A stretch of 64,000 nucleotides of DNA. Source: Nepenthes gracilis (Eukaryota; Streptophyta; Magnoliopsida; Caryophyllales; Nepenthaceae). Position numbers and translations under genes: made by a program. How positions within the stretch are numbered: position 1 is the first letter of the stretch; each line of letters starts with the position of its first letter. The stretch lies in contig BSYO01000038.1 in NCBI GenBank assembly GCA_033239525.1, positions 5,707,041 through 5,771,040 of the forward strand, written 5' to 3'. Positions 23,593 through 34,420 of the stretch are shown here, in pieces. Under the pieces are notes generated by a model. That model was not told where the DNA came from, ran no database searches, and saw only the letters and a program-made list of their open reading frames with translations.

Positions 23593-24299
23593 AAGTTGTT
23601 TTGATGAAAGGCTGAAGTCCGATCACAGAAAATAAGGAAAAAATATTGGGAAGGCACGACCATCAATAATCTAGCTATTCCCAAAACTTATTGGAAAATG
23701 TAAATCATAAATGACCCTCTTTGGAAAATATAAAATTATAAATATCACTCTTTGGAAAATGAAAAGCTATAAATGACGGCCACCAAAACCTAGGGCTATA
23801 AATAAGGACTAAGAACATCAGAAAAATGTACCCAGTAGAAATTCTAAGTAAAGAAAGACCGAACAATTCAAGGCAAAGAAAAGGAATCCAGGCAAGATAC
23901 TCACCCTATTTCTAAAGCTCATGTTTATGTATGTTGCTACGAAAGTATATGATATTCTATATGAAGCATGCCTTTCTGTTTTATGACTTATCGTTCTGAA
24001 GCGCATGTTTAAAAAGAAACTATGTTACGCATGATGTTAGATTTTATTCTGTTTATGATTTTCTGACAAGTGTTATGAACTTCGATGTTGCATGTTTACG
24101 GAAAAAGAACTTTGACCTTAAGAGGGAACTTTTCTGTTTTATGAATTATTATTTTGAAATGTATGATATTCATAATGTTATGGTTATTCTGCTGAACGTT
24201 GATATTACATGTTTATGGAAAAAGAACTTCTACCTTAAGATAGAACAAGAAATTTTATCATTAATATCCATTCTGTTAAAAATAACTCTGCATTTAAGA

Positions 24300-25170
24300 C
24301 AAAAGAGCACCAGCATTTTACAGTAAATAACTTTGGATTTAGAGCTCCGGCATTTTGGAAAATGAACTTCGGATTTAGAGCTTTGTTTAACAGTAAATGA
24401 ACTCCGAATTAAGAGCTTCGAATTTTAAACAGAAACGCACTCCGGATTTAGAACTTCGGATTTTAAACAGAAACGCACTCCGGATTTAGAACTCCGGATT
24501 TTAAACAGATACGCACTACGGATTAAGAGCTTCGGATTTTAAACAGAAACGCACTCCGGATTTAAGAGCTTCGCATTTTAACAGAAACGCACTCCGGATT
24601 TAGAACTTTGGATTTTAATAGAAATGCACTCCCGATTAAGAGCTTCGGATTTTAACAGAAAATGAACTCTGGAATTTAGAGCTTCGTATTTTGAAAGAAA
24701 ATGAACTCCGAATTTTAGAACTTCGGATTTTAAATGAACTCCGGAGTTGAGAACTTCAGAGTTTTGAAAGAAAAATACTCCGGTTTTTTTCAAAGAAATT
24801 CACTCCGTCCCTTTGAAAAGAAAAGCACTCCAAAACACTCCGGATTGTTGAACAGAAAAGCACTCCAGACTTTTGATGAAAAACACTCTGCCGGTTATGA
24901 AAAAGAGCTCCGGCCTTCTGTTTAAAAAAGAACCCCGGCCAATTATATAAAAAGAAAACTTAGGCTTTTTACTCCGACTTTTTACTCCAGCTTTTGATAA
25001 CAACTCATGATCCAAGAACTCCGCCTTTTGAAACGAACTCCGGATTTTGGGAGTCCGGCTTTTTATGTAAAAGAATATGTAAAAGAAATTCGGCTATGTA
25101 AAAGAGCTCCGGCTTAACAAAAGAACTCCGGCTCACTGGAACTCCGGCTCTCTGTATGAAAAAGAACTCC
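24300..25170 (+). repeat. 38-bp minisatellite (CTCCGGAT-rich) in LTR E1
   Basis: The clearest units start at 24427, 24465, 24503 and 24541, exactly 38 bp apart (AAACAGAAACGCACTCCGGA...). More divergent GAACTCCGG units extend on both sides to about 24300 and 25170. LTR E2 has a related array from about 63480 to the window end. Confidence 0.9.
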
Positions 25171-26058
25171 GGCCTATGTATATATGAACATGGAAAAATG
25201 CATGTAATATGGACAGTAAGTGGAACTCTACGACTTTTGAATTATGATGAATGGCCATTAAAGAAAACGAACCAAGAATCGAGTTTCCATTAAGCTTGCT
25301 GTTAAAGATGGATGAAGGATATTGGAGTGACACTCGAGGATGCCTCCTGGGCCACGGGAGGGAACCTTTTGGTGGCATAAGAACTATGGACTATGGCCCC
25401 GTATGCCGGGTTAAAGGCATTACCTCCCGCCCCGGGGAGCATAATGTGGGGATATGGCTTTAGGTTGTGGGGTTACACACAACTCGTCCTCGATGTTGTC
25501 CGCTCCCATCCGGTCCTTAAAGATGATATGAATTCCGAATGATTTTGATGAATTTTCCGAAGACAAGATGAAAAGAATAAGAACTGAAGAAGAAACGATA
25601 TGATGATTTTCATATACTATGCTATATTATGAAATTATGTTTTGATTAAATTATATGTATGATTATGTTTTCTGCATGTGAGTATCCTGCTGGGCTTTGT
25701 AAGCTCAATCTTGCCACTTTTCAGATGACAAGCTTATGGAAGATGAAGTTGAGTAGAACCTTATGGTGTAGTTGAATGGTTAAGCTGGCCGGAGCAGATT
25801 TTTTTTGAGTGCTTTGTTTATTTTGCTTTTTGAGGAGACTTGTAAAATTTATTCCGCTACTTATGAATGTTAGTATGTTTCTGTGATACTTTAGGATTAA
25901 TGAAATTATAAATCTCCAGTATGCATCTCAGGTTTGAAAGAAAATAAATAAAAAATTTTATGTTCACCCATATATCTTTTCATAATTTATTTAAAAGCAA
26001 GGACTTTGGATTTGACGATGGCTTTTGATGGTAATAAAAGTCGGGTCGTCACATTTTC

Positions 26059-26847
26059 ATTTTTATCGGTTTTATTTTTGAAGATCTATTTGGTCCCGAT
26101 GACATTTGTATGTGAAGGATGAGGGACCAGGGACCATATATCATTCCTCACAAATTGATTCAATTCCTCATATAGTGCATTTGTCCAGCACTCATCGGAT
26201 AAGGCCTTTTCTACCCTTTTAGGTTTGATATGACAGACATAACAGGTATAGACGAGCTGATTTAGAACACGGCAGCACGACCTCATACCTTCACTTACAT
26301 AGCCTAACATAAGGTCATTTTGATGATTGAGCTTAACTCTGGCAGAAGGTTCATTTATAGGAATGGCGTTAGGAGTTACTTGCTCAATATCGGGAAATGA
26401 TGAGTTGAGAGAAGAGTCAACATGATCATCCCTTTTATTAGAACAGTTAGCGCTTTCAGGATGCTCGAGAGGGATATCATTCACAACAACATTTATGGAT
26501 TCCATAACCGTTTGAGTGTATAAATTAAAGACTCGATAGGTTCAACTAGTTAGGGAATATCCCAAGAATATTCCTTCATCACTTTTTGAATCGAACTTAC
26601 CTAAATTTTTCCTATCTCGTAAAATAAAGCATTGACTACCGAAGATATGGAAATACTTAACATTGGGTTTCTTTCCTTTTAAAAGTTCATAGGGGGTTGT
26701 TTCTGTCCTGAGTCTTAAGTAGACCTAGTTGATTATGTGATAAGCCGTACTCATAGCCTCGCCCCAAAAGTGCATGGTAATATTCTTACATTGCATCATA
26801 GTTCTGGCCATTTTTTGAATAACCCAATTTTTACGTTCAATAATCCC
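26059..26847 (-). pseudogene. Copia integrase C-terminus and RT N-terminus
   Basis: The minus strand gives IIERKNWVIQKMARTMM, FWGEAMSTAYHIIN, TTPYELLKGKKPNVKYFHIFG and FDSKSDEGIFLGYS (integrase end, about 26530-26845). Then comes the linker and RT start: ALSDECWTNALYEELNQF and NDIWSLVPHP at about 26100-26220. A few stops are present. It continues left into the RT half at 23110 across solo LTR E1, and right into the integrase core at 37410 across gypsy F. Confidence 0.9.
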
Positions 26848-27209
26848 TTTTTTTTTTTGGTAAGTAAAATTAAATTAAATTAAAAAAGGTACAAAAACTA
26901 TGTTCTAACTCTAAGTGTTTTGCCGACTTAGAGGTAGAACATAGACACTAGGGTAGACCCCGAGCACCACCATGAAACATTCCATGATATCAAAAGAGAA
27001 CATACAAAAGGGAAAAAACCGGCCAAAGGACCATCACCCAAACCGGCCATGAGCCTTCGGCATAATCGGTTGAGAGCCACAGCACAGCATTAACATATTG
27101 ACATTTTGTAGCAAAGATGCATACTGGGCAAAAATGTAACATGTCATTCCCGCATTTACAGCAACATGTTGCGTACCGGCAAATATCCAATCCGGCCAAA
27201 ATGCAATGT
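26848..27209 (-). mobile_element. Short family N insert in copia integrase
   Basis: Poly(T) plus GGTAAGTAAAA at the left edge is the minus-strand 3' end. The hairpin CTCTAAGT/ACTTAGAG lies at 26909-26916 and 26926-26933. The body is 360 bp with several ACCGGCCA motifs. It separates PQQN from IIERKNW of the copia integrase. I see no clear target duplication. Confidence 0.8.
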
Positions 27210-27615
27210 CGTTTTGTTGAGGGGTGATGGTGTGAGGTTTTGGGTCTAAAAATATAATAAATATGAGGAAATTAACCTGATATTCATTAATACTAGACCT
27301 ATTGAATGTACGAGTATGCGTATTAGAAGGAAAATCAGGTTGTGAATTGCTGAAATGCTGCAGTAGTCCACGCCTGCTGTGCGCTCAAGCGCAGGCTCGA
27401 GCACAAAAAGCAGTGGCGCAAGCAGTAGGCCGCGCTTGTTGCGCGCTTGAGCAGTAAAATCCAGTAGCTCCCCAAACTGTTGAGCGCTAGTGCGCGCTCG
27501 AGCGGTAAAATCTAGTAGCTCCCCCGCCCGCTAAGTGCCTGTGCCGCTCGAGCGCGGGTCGGCAGGGAGGCTGCGCTCGCCGCTCGCTCGCCCGACGCTT
27601 GAGCACCTCAACGGG

Positions 27616-27623
27616 TATAAAAA
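27616..27623 (+). promoter_or_regulatory. TATA box of LTR F (5' copy)
   Basis: GGGTATAAAAAC, directly downstream of the CTCGAG-rich block. The 3' LTR has the same box at 34795-34802 in the same setting. Confidence 0.7.
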
Positions 27624-28718
27624 CAAGACCTGCTTCATATTTCTTTGATTTTCTCATTTCTAGAGGGTTTTTAGAGAGGAGGAGAGAGGAAGAGCGCCGG
27701 TTTTAGAGAGAGAAAGGAGGAGATTGAGCTGTAGAGTCCGAATCTGTCCAAGAGCCAGTTATAAAAGTGACAGCATGCGTCGAGGCAAGTATTCTCATAC
27801 TCACTAACTTTTCACTTTCGATATTTTTTGATTATTGTCGGGTATTTTCATCTCGATATCCATCCAAATCATGGAAAATGTGATACCCGTGACTTGAGAC
27901 CAAGGATTATGTAACTTATTATCCGATTTACTCACCGATCCGACCAGTGAAGTACCGTCAAATCCTAACCTACGAAAAATTGGGGGTTTTTCGTTTTCGC
28001 AGCTCATTTCATTAAATTGACCCCAAAATGTGAATCCCCACATCCCAAATGTGTTTATATGTCGGCTGCACGATCAATCTTGCACGTCTAGACCCGTTCG
28101 CAGTGTCCGGGCCCTTTTAAATAGGGCGCTGACACTGTTCACCCGAAATTGAAAGGTAAGTGTACATGCTTTATCTCTCTCCAATTGTGATGGAACTTAT
28201 GACTAAATGTTGTGTCAAATTGTAGGCTCTAAAATATGTAATTGTACACCAAGAGCAAGGGGATGCGTCCAGGAGGCTTCTAAGGTGGTGTTTAACAAAC
28301 TGAAGTAAGTACAATCAAACTCTTTTACGAGTTGAACTTATTGGTTGAAAGATCTAAGCTCTAAAAGAAAGAAAGGAACCGAACAAGTAAATGGAAGGGA
28401 ATCCACAAGTGTAAAGTGATGGATTTGGTCTCCCGATTGGAGACATGTGATGGGAATGTGATTTCCCGATTTGAGAATGTATATGGAAATGGTGGATTCC
28501 CTCTCAATGATTAATACTAATCTTAAAACTAGGACCACGGATCACAAGGGTAGTACCCTCTAGCTTACCATGTACATCATGGTGGGAACCCAAGGAATAC
28601 TCCGGCCACTCCTGGGGCGGGTGATGTTTAGGGTACACTTTAGGATGCTGCTGTGAAAGAACAAGGATTGCCCTGGTCCCCGGGGGATATGGAGCGATTG
28701 AGATGGCTGAGTGCTACA

Positions 28719-28840
28719 GGCCTAAAATATAGCCGTTGGTCGAATGATGCAGACCTAAAATGTAGCCGATGGTCGAGTGCTGCAAACCTAAAATGTAGCC
28801 GATGGTCGAGTACTGCAGACCTAAAATGTAGCAGTCCTTA
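28719..28840 (+). repeat. 33-bp tandem repeat, four units, in the 5' LTR of F
   Basis: CCTAAAAT recurs at 28721, 28754, 28787 and 28820, exactly 33 bp apart (unit contains GTAGCCGATGGTCGAGTGC). The 3' LTR has only two units, at 36072 and 36105. The short open frame through the repeats is incidental. Confidence 0.95.
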
Positions 28841-29691
28841 AAATGTGTGGCAGACAGATTTCTTTCATCGTCCTCTCACATCGTTGGTTAGTACGACTTA
28901 CAAGCTCGGGTCCGCAAAGATTGATGAAAGCAATGAAAATGAATGAACGTAACCAGAACAAACATGAGAACTAAAGGATTCGTGATACTCCCCCTCCTCT
29001 CATGCTTTCTTTATCCAAGTTATAGGATTCCCCTACCCAGTTAATATCTTTCCTGTAAATTGCTGTAATTAGTGATGTATGATTTTATTTGTTGGGCTGT
29101 ACGCTCACCCTTGCTGTATCTTTCAGATAAGAACACATTGATACCCGATGAGATAGAGTAGACCATAGAAATGTGATTGACAACTGATATTGCACGTAGG
29201 ACTTGGGGCTGGGACTTAGCAGATTTTGCGTATGAAACAGGAATTTTGGTCCTACTTTTATAAACTGTATAAAACATGTATGGTGATGATTGATGATGTT
29301 TAGCATGAATGAATGATGAATTAGTTTCTGCTGTATATTGTGGTTTTTATGCTGCCGCAGGTCCTTCTCATTGTGGTTATGATCGAGGTTCCTAGTTGGC
29401 ATCCTTCCCCACCGGCATTATATTGAAGTTATGATGTCGGTGCCGTCTCGGTTGATGCGGCGATTAGATCCTGTGTAGTGTGTTGAGCATTAGGACTTGT
29501 AGTTTTATTGTGGATGGTTGTAGATTGTTATGCAGGGTTGATTTACAGGTGTTTATATTTCAAAAAATGCTCGATTTACAAACAGAACTCTGCCCAATTT
29601 TCTATAAAAATTAATAATTTTAATTAGGAATACTAGTTTACTATTATCCTTGACGGAGGTTATTTAAGGAGAATAACTCGGTCCATCACAG

Positions 29692-29703
29692 TTGGTATCA
29701 AAG
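29692..29703 (+). promoter_or_regulatory. Primer-binding site of element F
   Basis: TTGGTATCAAAG, one base after the LTR end. It differs by one base (G to A) from the initiator-Met-type site TTGGTATCAGAG seen in element B. Confidence 0.85.
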
Positions 29704-29928
29704 AAGGGATGCCTTAGGATGAATCTGAATTTATGCAGAAGCCTAGGATAGTATGGCTTAAGGCCGAATGAGTGAACGTGAAAAAGTTAGGATAATTAAA
29801 CACACTCATTTCGAATGTTCTCTTCAATTGCATAAGTGTTATCATATCTAGTAATGTCGTTGGGGACGGTTAAACCTTTGGCTCAACCTTTGTTGTTTCT
29901 TTTTCAGTGGTGACTTCTAAAGTTGACG

Positions 29929-30920
29929 ATGCCGCCTAGACGTCAAGGTTCACAAAGGGATGAGTTGCCCTAAGATCGAGAGGCAGAGCATTTGAATTTG
30001 TTGGGGCATCTCACGAACATCATTGAGAATATGGAGCAACGACATCTGGCCCCTATTCCTGTTCCGGCTCTTGTTCAGGCTCCTGCTAATCCGGAGCCAT
30101 TTGCTTATGATCGCTTCATTTAGGAGCGAGCGTTGGCGTTTACGGGAGAGCCTGACCCACTTAAGGCAGATTTGTGGTTGGAGAGCATTAAAAGGGTATT
30201 TGTCGTGATCAGATACCCAGCGAAGGATCAGGTGCTATTTACATCTTATCGACTAGAGGGTGAGACACACCATTGGTGGCAGATGAGAAAAAGAGCGTCG
30301 GGTGTACCGGAGGCTGAGATTACCTAGAAAATATTTGAGGATGCATTTCTAGAGAAGTACTTTCCATCTAGCCTCCGTGTTCAGAAGGAGAAGAAATTTC
30401 TCAAGCTAAGGCAAGGGAACAGAACTGTGGAGTACGATGCCAAGTTTTTAGAGTTGTCACAGTTCGCTCCCTATATGGTCGAAGATGAAGAAAGGAGGAC
30501 TAAGAAGTTCTTAATGGTCTTGCAGGATGATATTCGCAAGCAGCTGGCGACCCTTAAATTGGCCACCTATGCTGATGTACTGGATCGGGCCTTGATTTAT
30601 GAGCAAGAGCATACAAAGGAAGAATTTTTCAGAAAGAGGTCGGCTAGTAAGAGCAGGACAAGTGCCAACACCGGGACTAGTTTGGGGAGACCATACAAGA
30701 GGCCGAGGTAGTCGGTTTCTGGACAGAGTGGATAGAGGAGTGGCAATATTTCATCATCTTCTCAAGCCTCGGTGGGTTCATGTCAGCATTGTGGAAGAAT
30801 GCATGAGGGTAGACCGTGTCCCAAGTTGATGGGTGCTTGCTTCGCTTGTGGCCAAGTGGGGCGTAGAGCCAGGGAGTATCCTCAGGCATCGAGGTTTAGG
30901 GCGCCGAAGCCCACAGTGTA
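29929..30920 (+). pseudogene. Element F gag
   Basis: ATG at 29929 opens MPPRRQGSQRDELP. The capsid region follows, with FTGEPDPLKADLWLESIKRV, GETHHWWQMRKR, FEDAFLEKYFPSSLR and RNRTVEYDAKFLELSQFAP-like segments. A zinc-knuckle stretch lies at about 30780-30890 (CQHCGRMHEGRPC, CFACGQVG), whose second knuckle has lost its His and last Cys. Several TAG/TGA stops interrupt it, most of them consistent with CAG to TAG or CGA to TGA. Protease follows in the same frame. Confidence 0.9.
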
Positions 30921-33900
30921 GGGTAAAGATTTTGCGGTGTCTGCTAGCAAGGCCAGAGCATCAGAAGAGGTGGTGGAAGGTATACTTCCAATTTGTGATA
31001 TTTTTTGCTTAGTACTTTTTGACTCTGGGTCCACGCACTCCTTTATTTCTCCTCGGCTGGCTTGTTATATTACACCCTCCCTCGTGACCCTTGATTTTTC
31101 TTTGGTTATATCGACACCCACGGGGTCCTCTATTATGACCGATGTGTCCTATCCGGGGTGTATTGTGGAGGTGAAGGGACTTCTTTTGCCCGTTGATTTG
31201 ATTCTTCTAGATATGCATGATTTTGATGTTATCTTGGGTATGAATTGGCTGTCTAAGTATCATGCAACTATTGATTGTTTCTACAAAAGCGTAGACTTTG
31301 CTATTCCGGATTGCCAACCCTTTTATATTCAAGGAGTTCAAAGGGTGGAGCCATCTAGTTTTATTTCTACTCTACAGGTTCGTCATTTATTGAATAGTGG
31401 GTGTGAAGCCTTTTTGGCTTATGTTAGTATGGTGGAAAGTCGAGATTTGTCTGTAAAAGACATTCCGATGGTGTGTGAATTCGAGGACGTGTTTCCCAAC
31501 AAATTGTCTGCCCTGCTCCCACATCTTGAGATTGAATTTGGGATTGATCTCATGCCGGGATCGGCACCCATATCAAAAGCCCCCTACTGCATGGCTCCTG
31601 TTGAGTTGAAGGAGTTGAAACAGTAGCTACAAGACTTGCTTGATACGGGTTTCATTAGACCCAATGTATCGCCATGGGGCGCTCCGGTCCTATTCGTCAA
31701 AAAGAAGGATGGGGCTTTGAGGTTATGTATAGACTACCATGAGTTGAATAAAATTAGAATCAAGACAAGTATCCTCTGCCGCGGATCGATGACTTCTTTC
31801 ACCAATTGCAGGGACCCTTAGTATATTCCAAGATTGACCTTCAGTCGGGATATCATAAGCTTCGTATTGAGCAGGAGGATATTGCATAAACGGCTTTCCA
31901 AACGAGGTATGGTCACTATGAATTTTTGGTGATACCATTCGGGTTGACTACTGCTCCAGCCGTGTTTATGGACCTGATGAACCAGGTCTTCCAGCCATTC
32001 TTGGATAAGTTTGTTGTGGTTTTCATTAATGATATTCTGATTTACTCCAAAGATCATGCCGAACATCAAGGGCACCTGAGAATTGTGCTGTAGTCTCTTC
32101 GGGAACATCAGTTGTTCGTGAAGTTAAAGAAGTGTGAGTTTTGGCTTGACAGGGTGGTGTTCTTAGGCCATGTAATTTCTCATGGAGGCATCTTGGTGGA
32201 CCCACAGAAAATTGAAGTGGTGGTCAATTGGAGTCGGCCGATAACCATGTCTAAAGTTTGAAGCTTTTGGGGGATGGCTAGCTGTTCTCGTCGTTTTGTG
32301 GAGAATTTTTCTCAGATAGCCTTGCCCCTCACTCGTCTGACAAAGAAGGAGGTAAGTTTCGCCTGGACCGAGGAGTGTAACAAAAGCTTCCAAGAATTGA
32401 AGGATCGGTTGACAACTACCCCGATTCTAACTCTTCCTGATAATTTCGGTGGGTTTGAGGTGTATTGCGATGCATCTAAAGTGGGACTCAGATGTGTTCT
32501 TATGCAAGGGGAAGAGTAGTTGCTTATAGGTCTCGACAGTTGAAGACTCATGGGAAAAACTATCCGACCCGTGACTTAGAATTGGCCGCGGTAGTTTTTG
32601 CTTTGAAAATCTGGAGACACTATCTTTATGGTGAGAAATTTCTGGTATACTCCGACCACAAGAGCCTCAAGTATTTGTTCTCACAGAAGGAGCTAAATAT
32701 GAGGCAGCGGTGATGGATTGAATTTCTAAAGGACTACGATTGTGAGATTCAGTATCGACCGGGGAAAGCGAATGTGGTCGCAGATGCCTCGAGTCACTGA
32801 ACCTGTTTGGTGCCAACCATGCAGATTAAGCAGATAGAGTTGCTAGACTTTTTGAAATCTTGCCATATCCAGCGCTACACTAAGGGTAACCGGATGATGC
32901 TATCCTTTCTGTAGGTACAGCCTGAGATCCTTCAGAGGATCAAGGAAGGGCAGGTGAGTGACCCATTTCTGATGGATATTGTGAGAAACCTCAGTAGAGA
33001 CTCTCGAGCTGATTTTAGTGTGTATGTAGATGGAGTTTTGAGATTTCAAGAGAGGCTATGTGTACCAGATGTTAAGGAACAAAAAGAAGAAATAATGAAG
33101 GAGGCACACAGGACTCGATACACGATTCACCCCGGTATAAACAAGATGTATCAGGATTTGTGGAAAATATTCTGGTGGAGAAACATGCGATGAGAAATCG
33201 TGGCTTAAGTTAATCGATGTCTCGTCTGTCAGCAGCTGAATGCTGAGAGGAGAAAGCCTTCTGGATTATTACAGCCCCTACCCATTCCCAGCTAGAAGTG
33301 GGAGGAGATCTCGATGGACTTCGTGTCAGGATTGCCTAGAACTCTGAAGAATCATGATGCGACCTGGGTCATTGTTAACTAATTGACGAAATCTGCTCAT
33401 TTTATAGCCATTCGGACCACGTACTCCCACGATCGTCTGGCATAGTTGTACATCAACGAGATCGTGAGACTGCATGGTGTGCCAGCATCAATTGTGTCCG
33501 ATCGCAATTCACAGTTCGTCTCTAAATTTTGGGAGAGCTTGCATCGAGAGTTAGGGATGAACCTAAAGTTTAGTGTGGCGCATCATCCTCAGACGGATGG
33601 CAAGTCGGAGTGGACGATCCAGATACTAGAAGATATGCTTTGGGCTTCAGTGTTGGAGTTCCATGGGAATTGGGATGCTTTTCTAGCGCTGGCCGAGTTC
33701 GCTTACAACAACAGTTTCCAAGCGAGAATTGGAATAGCTCCCTTTGAGGCACTTTATGGTAGGAAGTGTCGATCTCCCATCCATTGGGAGGAGACTGGGG
33801 ATAGACGGTTGTTGGCCCCGGATGTTATTCGAGAGACATCGGAAAAGGTAGCAGTGGTTGTAGAAAAGTTGAAAGTCGTCTAGAGCCGACAGAAAAGTTA

Positions 33901-34376
33901 TGCTGATCAAAGGAGATCCGAGCTTAGATTCGAGGTTGGAGACTTCGTCTTCCTTAAGGTCTCGCCGTGGAAGGGGATTTCCAGGTTTGGCGTAAAAGGG
34001 AAGCTGAAGGCCCGTTTCATTGGACCGTTTGAGGTTCTTAAGTGAGTTGGCGAGGTGGCATACCGTCTAGCTTTGCCACCGAGTCTGGCCGAGGTGTACA
34101 ACGTCTTCCATGTTTCCATGTTAAGGAAGTACGTGTATGATCCATCTCACGGGATTGATTATGGTCCTTTGGCTATCGATGAGGATTTGGCTTATGTAGA
34201 GGAACCGGTAGAAATCTTAGACCAGAAGGACCAAATTTTGTGCTCCAAGACGATTCCTCTAGTGAAAGTTTTATGAAGGAGCCACTCCCGTGAGGAGGCA
34301 ACATGGGAAAGAGAGGACAGAATCCGGGAAAAGTATCCCCATCTATTTCGAGGTATATAACTTATTCAAGTTTTGG
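30921..34376 (+). pseudogene. Element F pol: protease, RT, RNase H, integrase, chromodomain-like tail
   Basis: Protease: LFDSGSTHSFISP at about 31016-31055, with a 229-codon open stretch to 31626. [23 protein letters not shown], then [12 protein letters not shown] near 32020-32045, where the usual DD is ND. RNase H: CDASKVGL near 32465 and [18 protein letters not shown] near 32660. Integrase: HPGINKMYQDLW and CLVCQQL zinc site, MDFVSGLP, LHGVPASIVSDR, GRKCRSPIHW. The tail EEATWEREDRIREKYPHLF is like Tekay/Del chromodomains. A one-base deletion near 31770 and many stops make it dead. Confidence 0.95.
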
Positions 34377-34420
34377 ATTCATTAAATTTTGGGACGAAAT
34401 TTCTGTAAGTGGGGGAGAGT

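Larger units (their letters stand above)
23116..26053 (+). mobile_element. Solo LTR, family E copy 1
   Basis: The termini are inverted: TGTAACGACCC at the start and GGGTCGTCACA at the end. A perfect 5-bp duplication TTTTC flanks it (23111-23115 and 26054-26058). It interrupts copia RT. Length is 2,938 bp. It contains three inverted W-box pairs, a 38-bp minisatellite and, at about 25330-25450, the module shared with LTRs A and B. No coding sequence. It is a solo LTR left by recombination between two LTRs. Confidence 0.95.
27231..29690 (+). repeat. 5' LTR of element F
   Basis: TGTGAGGTTTTGG at the start and CGGTCCATCACA at the end. U3 has a GC-rich set of repeats with CTCGAGCG motifs (about 27395-27600), then a TATA box, TATAAAAA at 27616-27623, and a GA-rich leader. 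A 33-bp tandem repeat lies at 28719-28840. Confidence 0.95.

Noticed and set aside
24300..25170. CRISPR-like regular 38-bp repeats
   Set aside because: Units are head-to-tail without unique spacers and lie inside a plant LTR with a target duplication. It is a minisatellite.
28719..28840. Short protein of repeated LKCSRWSS units
   Set aside because: It is the translation of a 33-bp tandem repeat whose number differs between LTRs. No gene context.
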